Part shown: piece after piece, positions 62,001 to 64,000 of the stretch
How the letters are laid out: each line of letters starts with the position of its first letter
How positions within the stretch are numbered: position 1 is the first letter of the stretch
Assembly (NCBI RefSeq): GCF_037042905.1
Contig: NC_087261.1
Location: forward strand, 21,253,617 to 21,317,616
DNA: 64,000 nucleotides
Origin: Lytechinus pictus
Lineage: Eukaryota; Echinodermata; Echinoidea; Temnopleuroida; Toxopneustidae
Reading direction: 5' to 3'
Made by a program: the position numbers and the translations under genes
The notes under the pieces: model-generated
Seen by the model: only the letters and a program-made list of their open reading frames with translations
What the model was told of the DNA's origin: nothing
Database searches by the model: none

Positions 62001-63451
62001 TTTAGTATTTTGCTTTATTTCATTTTTTTTTGTTTTTAGTCTTTTCATATTTTTATATAGGTTTTTATTTTAAATTTATTTATTTTCATTCTTTTGGTCA
62101 TATCTACATTAATTTTTAATTATTTTTTTAGCCTTTTTAATTTTTTCCCTTTCTTTCTTAATGAAATATTTTTGTATGGGGGTTTCATACATATGTTTTG
62201 GCTATTTAGACTTATAGATATTTATTTTACCGAAAATAATATTGACATTATATTGATTCAGTAATACTCATGTGTTTCCATGTTCTCATATAACACCCAA
62301 ACACAAAAACAATGCTGTTCATTTTTTTGGGTGCAAAATCACACTTCACAGTCAGCGGATTTCCATTAAATTTTCATTATATTTGTATAAAAAACATCTT
62401 TAAAGGCATTGATATGGTAACTTTTTTATCTGCAGATTTTCTCAAGAAGGGCATGAAAGCTTTGAATAGTTTATATTCTCTATCTTATTTCCACTAAGAG
62501 AGGGCAACAGCAGTGAAGAGAAGTGAAGAACATTTTCCTGATTTCCATTTGTCTTTTACCTTTAACTAAAATTAACATTAATGTTTCAAATTAATCAAAG
62601 TATTGTTTTTTCTCTGTAGCAAGCCCATCCTATTTCGATGCATTCGCTCTGACGTCATAGGAATTGCCTCGTCTTTGCTTCAAAACGACATTATTCAGGT
62701 AAGTCTCATAATTGTACTTTAATAAAGATGCTCATTTTCATTTTTATTAACACATTTAAGTAAAGCTCGTATTTACAGATAACAAGAATACTTAACAATA
62801 GAATAACAAATCATCATGAATCATATGAGCAGTAACGACAAACCCGAAGAAGAGAGAATAGCGGTGTGCTGTGATAAACATGACTTTCTTATTTTGCATC
62901 TGATATTGATGAAATTTTTCCGTTTATTCAAATCCACCTTTTATTATGGTAGACTTGACTATTAAGTTCTGTTAAAAGATTAAGAATATACAACGGGGGA
63001 AGTGATTTGGATAATTAATGGCGAATCGCACGGTTTAAGAATAAATGGTTACCAAAATAAGTTATTCAATGAACAGATTATGAGAGCATGGATCTAATTA
63101 CATATTGTAATACTATTATAGCGATAAGCATGACAAGTGAGCAATGACAATATCATGTCCATGAGAATATCAAGTCGCTTGATATACTCTGATCCCGACA
63201 ATCAGCGACATAACATGATAATGTTAGGGTCCGTCATCTTTTTTTATGTCAATTGATAGTGAAAGATATTCACTCGAACTTTATTTTCAATATTATGTAT
63301 CATCCCCCACCACTAATTACAGTGTTCGTGTGATTGTTTTGATTATTATATGCATCTATTGTTTGATTTGATTTTTTATTTATACAGAGTGCCCTCGCCG
63401 ACATCGAGAAGTCTTGGAGAGAGATTGTATACCTCTGTCTCATCGCATTTG
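55981..63451 (+). CDS. SLC44A1: choline transporter-like protein, SLC44A1/CTL1 type (5' part)
   Basis: Exons 55981-56022, 59402-59506, 60735-60877, 61740-61967, 62620-62698 and 63388-63451 join in phase to 220 residues; the gene continues past the window. The product is a multi-pass plasma-membrane and mitochondrial choline transporter feeding phosphatidylcholine synthesis. Visible features are the N-terminal MSCCGG (a double Cys as in vertebrate CTL1), DRSCSDIPCLVIFLAFLGGM (start of TM1) with an exon break after GM as in vertebrates, YGDDSYGNVCGKKN, GMDMT, YVFFFD, two N-glycosylation sequons (NET and NIT) in the outer loop, and SWREIVYLCLIAF (start of the next membrane segment). Family assignment is firm. 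CTL1 rather than CTL3 or another paralogue is likely but not proved. Confidence 0.9.
56458..57316. mobile_element. GCGGATC-ended G/C-tract element
   Basis: The left end AGAAGCGGATCTAGAGG mirrors the right GCTGGATCCGCCCCTGCG. Runs of G and C lie next to both ends, and the interior carries GCTCGCTCCGCTCGCTTGG. It resembles the hAT-like elements at 5517-7710. No clear target duplication was found. It lies in SLC44A1 intron 1. Confidence 0.5.
57720..58881 (+). CDS. candidate nested gene: 120-residue tail-anchored protein
   Basis: Two exons, 57720-57833 and 58633-58881, join in phase 0 (donor GTGAGT, acceptor TTTGTAG) to give 120 residues. The first exon is acidic then basic (ETESEEPETKPEP, KGRASSSSKK). 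The second has a basic central part (FPIKTRREMKKIESRGKEF), a WSC motif and a C-terminal run of Ile and Leu (TIILLIIIIIISLII) followed by a short tail, which fits a tail-anchored membrane protein. It lies within SLC44A1 intron 1 on the same strand. I do not recognise the family. Without splicing, exon 1 reads on to a 96-residue product ending at 58010. The intron contains a MITE. Confidence 0.4.
58021..58244. mobile_element. TA-flanked MITE, CACTGTTAAAAAATAATTTA ends
   Basis: A 224-bp palindrome beginning CACTGTTAAAA and ending TTTTAACAGTG with TA on both sides. The arms mirror TTTAAACAAC and GATTCACAYAGTAG. A Tc1/mariner-type MITE by its TA duplication. Confidence 0.85.
58913..58982 (+). repeat. 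tRNA-like SINE head
   Basis: GCCGTGT at the start pairs with GCACGGC at the end. A box A-like CCCAGTGGTTTAAGACACC and box B GGTTCAATTCC are present. The anticodon and T stems do not pair well, so this is a tRNA-derived repeat or tRNA pseudogene rather than a functional tRNA. It starts 32 bases after the stop of the candidate nested gene. Confidence 0.6.
59575..59769. mobile_element. MITE, CACTCTTAC ends
   Basis: Left CACTCTTACAAATGTTGGGC mirrors right GCCCAACATTTTAAGAGTG; further in, CAACATACTGTCCAC mirrors GTGGACCGTATGTTG. TA precedes the left end; the right outer TA has changed to TC. It lies in SLC44A1 intron 2. Confidence 0.8.
60265..60722. repeat. ~70-bp pyrimidine minisatellite, six units
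   Basis: TTGTTGCTCTCCTCTCCC recurs at about 60347, 60417, 60488, 60557, 60622 and 60691, in units of 65-71 bp that are nearly all C and T. The array runs almost to the acceptor of SLC44A1 exon 60735-60877. Two long Ser/Leu/Pro-rich frames across it are artefacts. Confidence 0.9.
61968..62619. other. SLC44A1 intron, nothing recognised
   Basis: T-rich intron sequence with no repeats or exons that I can support. Confidence 0.4.
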
Positions 63452-64000
63452 GTAAGATAAATGATTAAATTAAAAACACCGTAAATGTATTGAAAATTCC
63501 CGCCAAATGACAAAAAGCATATGGGAGGTCTTTGTCACAAAATCGACAAGCAGCAACAGCAGTTTCGTCGTAGGTTTCGGAGCTGATGAGAAATTGCAAA
63601 ATTATGTCAACTTGTTGGTCCATAGTCCGAGAGGAAACTGATGTTTTTTATTCACCAATAGTTGACAAAGACTATTTGGTTGTTCATTGTCTTTGAGGGT
63701 GTTTGACAATAAATTTTCTATGTTCTTGCATCCGTCCTGCGACGAGGAGCAACAATGACCTAGTTCTTTATCTAAAACTCTTTTCCATGAAAAACTATTA
63801 AGATACTTCAATAAAGGGGCGGCGCCACCGAGGTGGGGCATTCAATCTCATGAAGAAGTGGAAATAAATAATGAAAACAGCAAAAAGAAGGAAGAAAAGG
63901 AAAGAAACAGGAACATAAAAACAGAGGCTGGGTATTCAAACGGAATAATCATGATGACACCTAATTAATATATAAATGAGAAAAACATGATGTCATCATT
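63452..64000. other. SLC44A1 intron, window end
   Basis: It follows the GTAAGA donor at 63452. No further SLC44A1 exon is recognisable before the window ends. Confidence 0.5.

Overview
This looks like nuclear DNA of an invertebrate deuterostome, most likely a sea urchin or another echinoderm. The evidence is spliced genes with GT-AG introns, an AT-rich background with frequent ACATGTACATGTA-type runs, dense palindromic MITEs, tRNA-derived SINEs and long microsatellites. The species call is inference. The open frames in the introns and intergenic parts are mostly low-complexity or repeat shadows; the real coding sequence lies in short exons, which I assembled by hand from splice sites, phase and family similarity.

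Layout. (1) About 304-9457, plus strand: the last seven coding exons of an annexin (second half of repeat 2, then repeats 3 and 4). Its calcium-binding loops look degenerate. (2) 9458-18501: repeat-rich intergenic DNA. (3) 18502-49979, minus strand: a complete 20-exon RMC1 gene (C18orf8/Mic1), the metazoan third subunit of the MON1-CCZ1 Rab7 activator. The assembled frame is 658 codons plus stop, close to the human length, and includes one tentative 20-nt microexon. (4) 49980-55980: intergenic DNA holding MITEs, tandem repeats and a long GAT microsatellite. (5) 55981 to beyond 63451, plus strand: the 5' part of a choline transporter-like gene (SLC44A1/CTL1 type), with a small first exon, transmembrane segment 1, the glycosylated outer loop and the start of segment 2. 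A candidate nested two-exon gene for a 120-residue tail-anchored protein lies in its first intron.

The most striking structure is a 4.27-kb near-perfect palindrome (44073-48341) inside RMC1 intron 1. Its arms are about 2 kb and look almost identical. Its ends are inverted repeats flanked by a short duplicated target, and it is built from smaller palindromes. Transcribed as part of the RMC1 pre-mRNA it would fold into a very long hairpin. Other notable items are two hAT-like elements with convincing 8-bp target duplications (one carrying a further element nested inside it), a TTAA-bounded family of foldback elements, a roughly 162-bp tandem repeat that carries nuclear-receptor DR1 half-site pairs, a 6-unit pyrimidine minisatellite abutting an SLC44A1 splice acceptor, and a run of GGGA repeats just after an annexin exon.

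The three named genes do not form a pathway. Annexin binds membranes, RMC1 drives late-endosome/lysosome Rab7 activation, and SLC44A1 moves choline. No prokaryotic features, CRISPR array or rRNA were seen.
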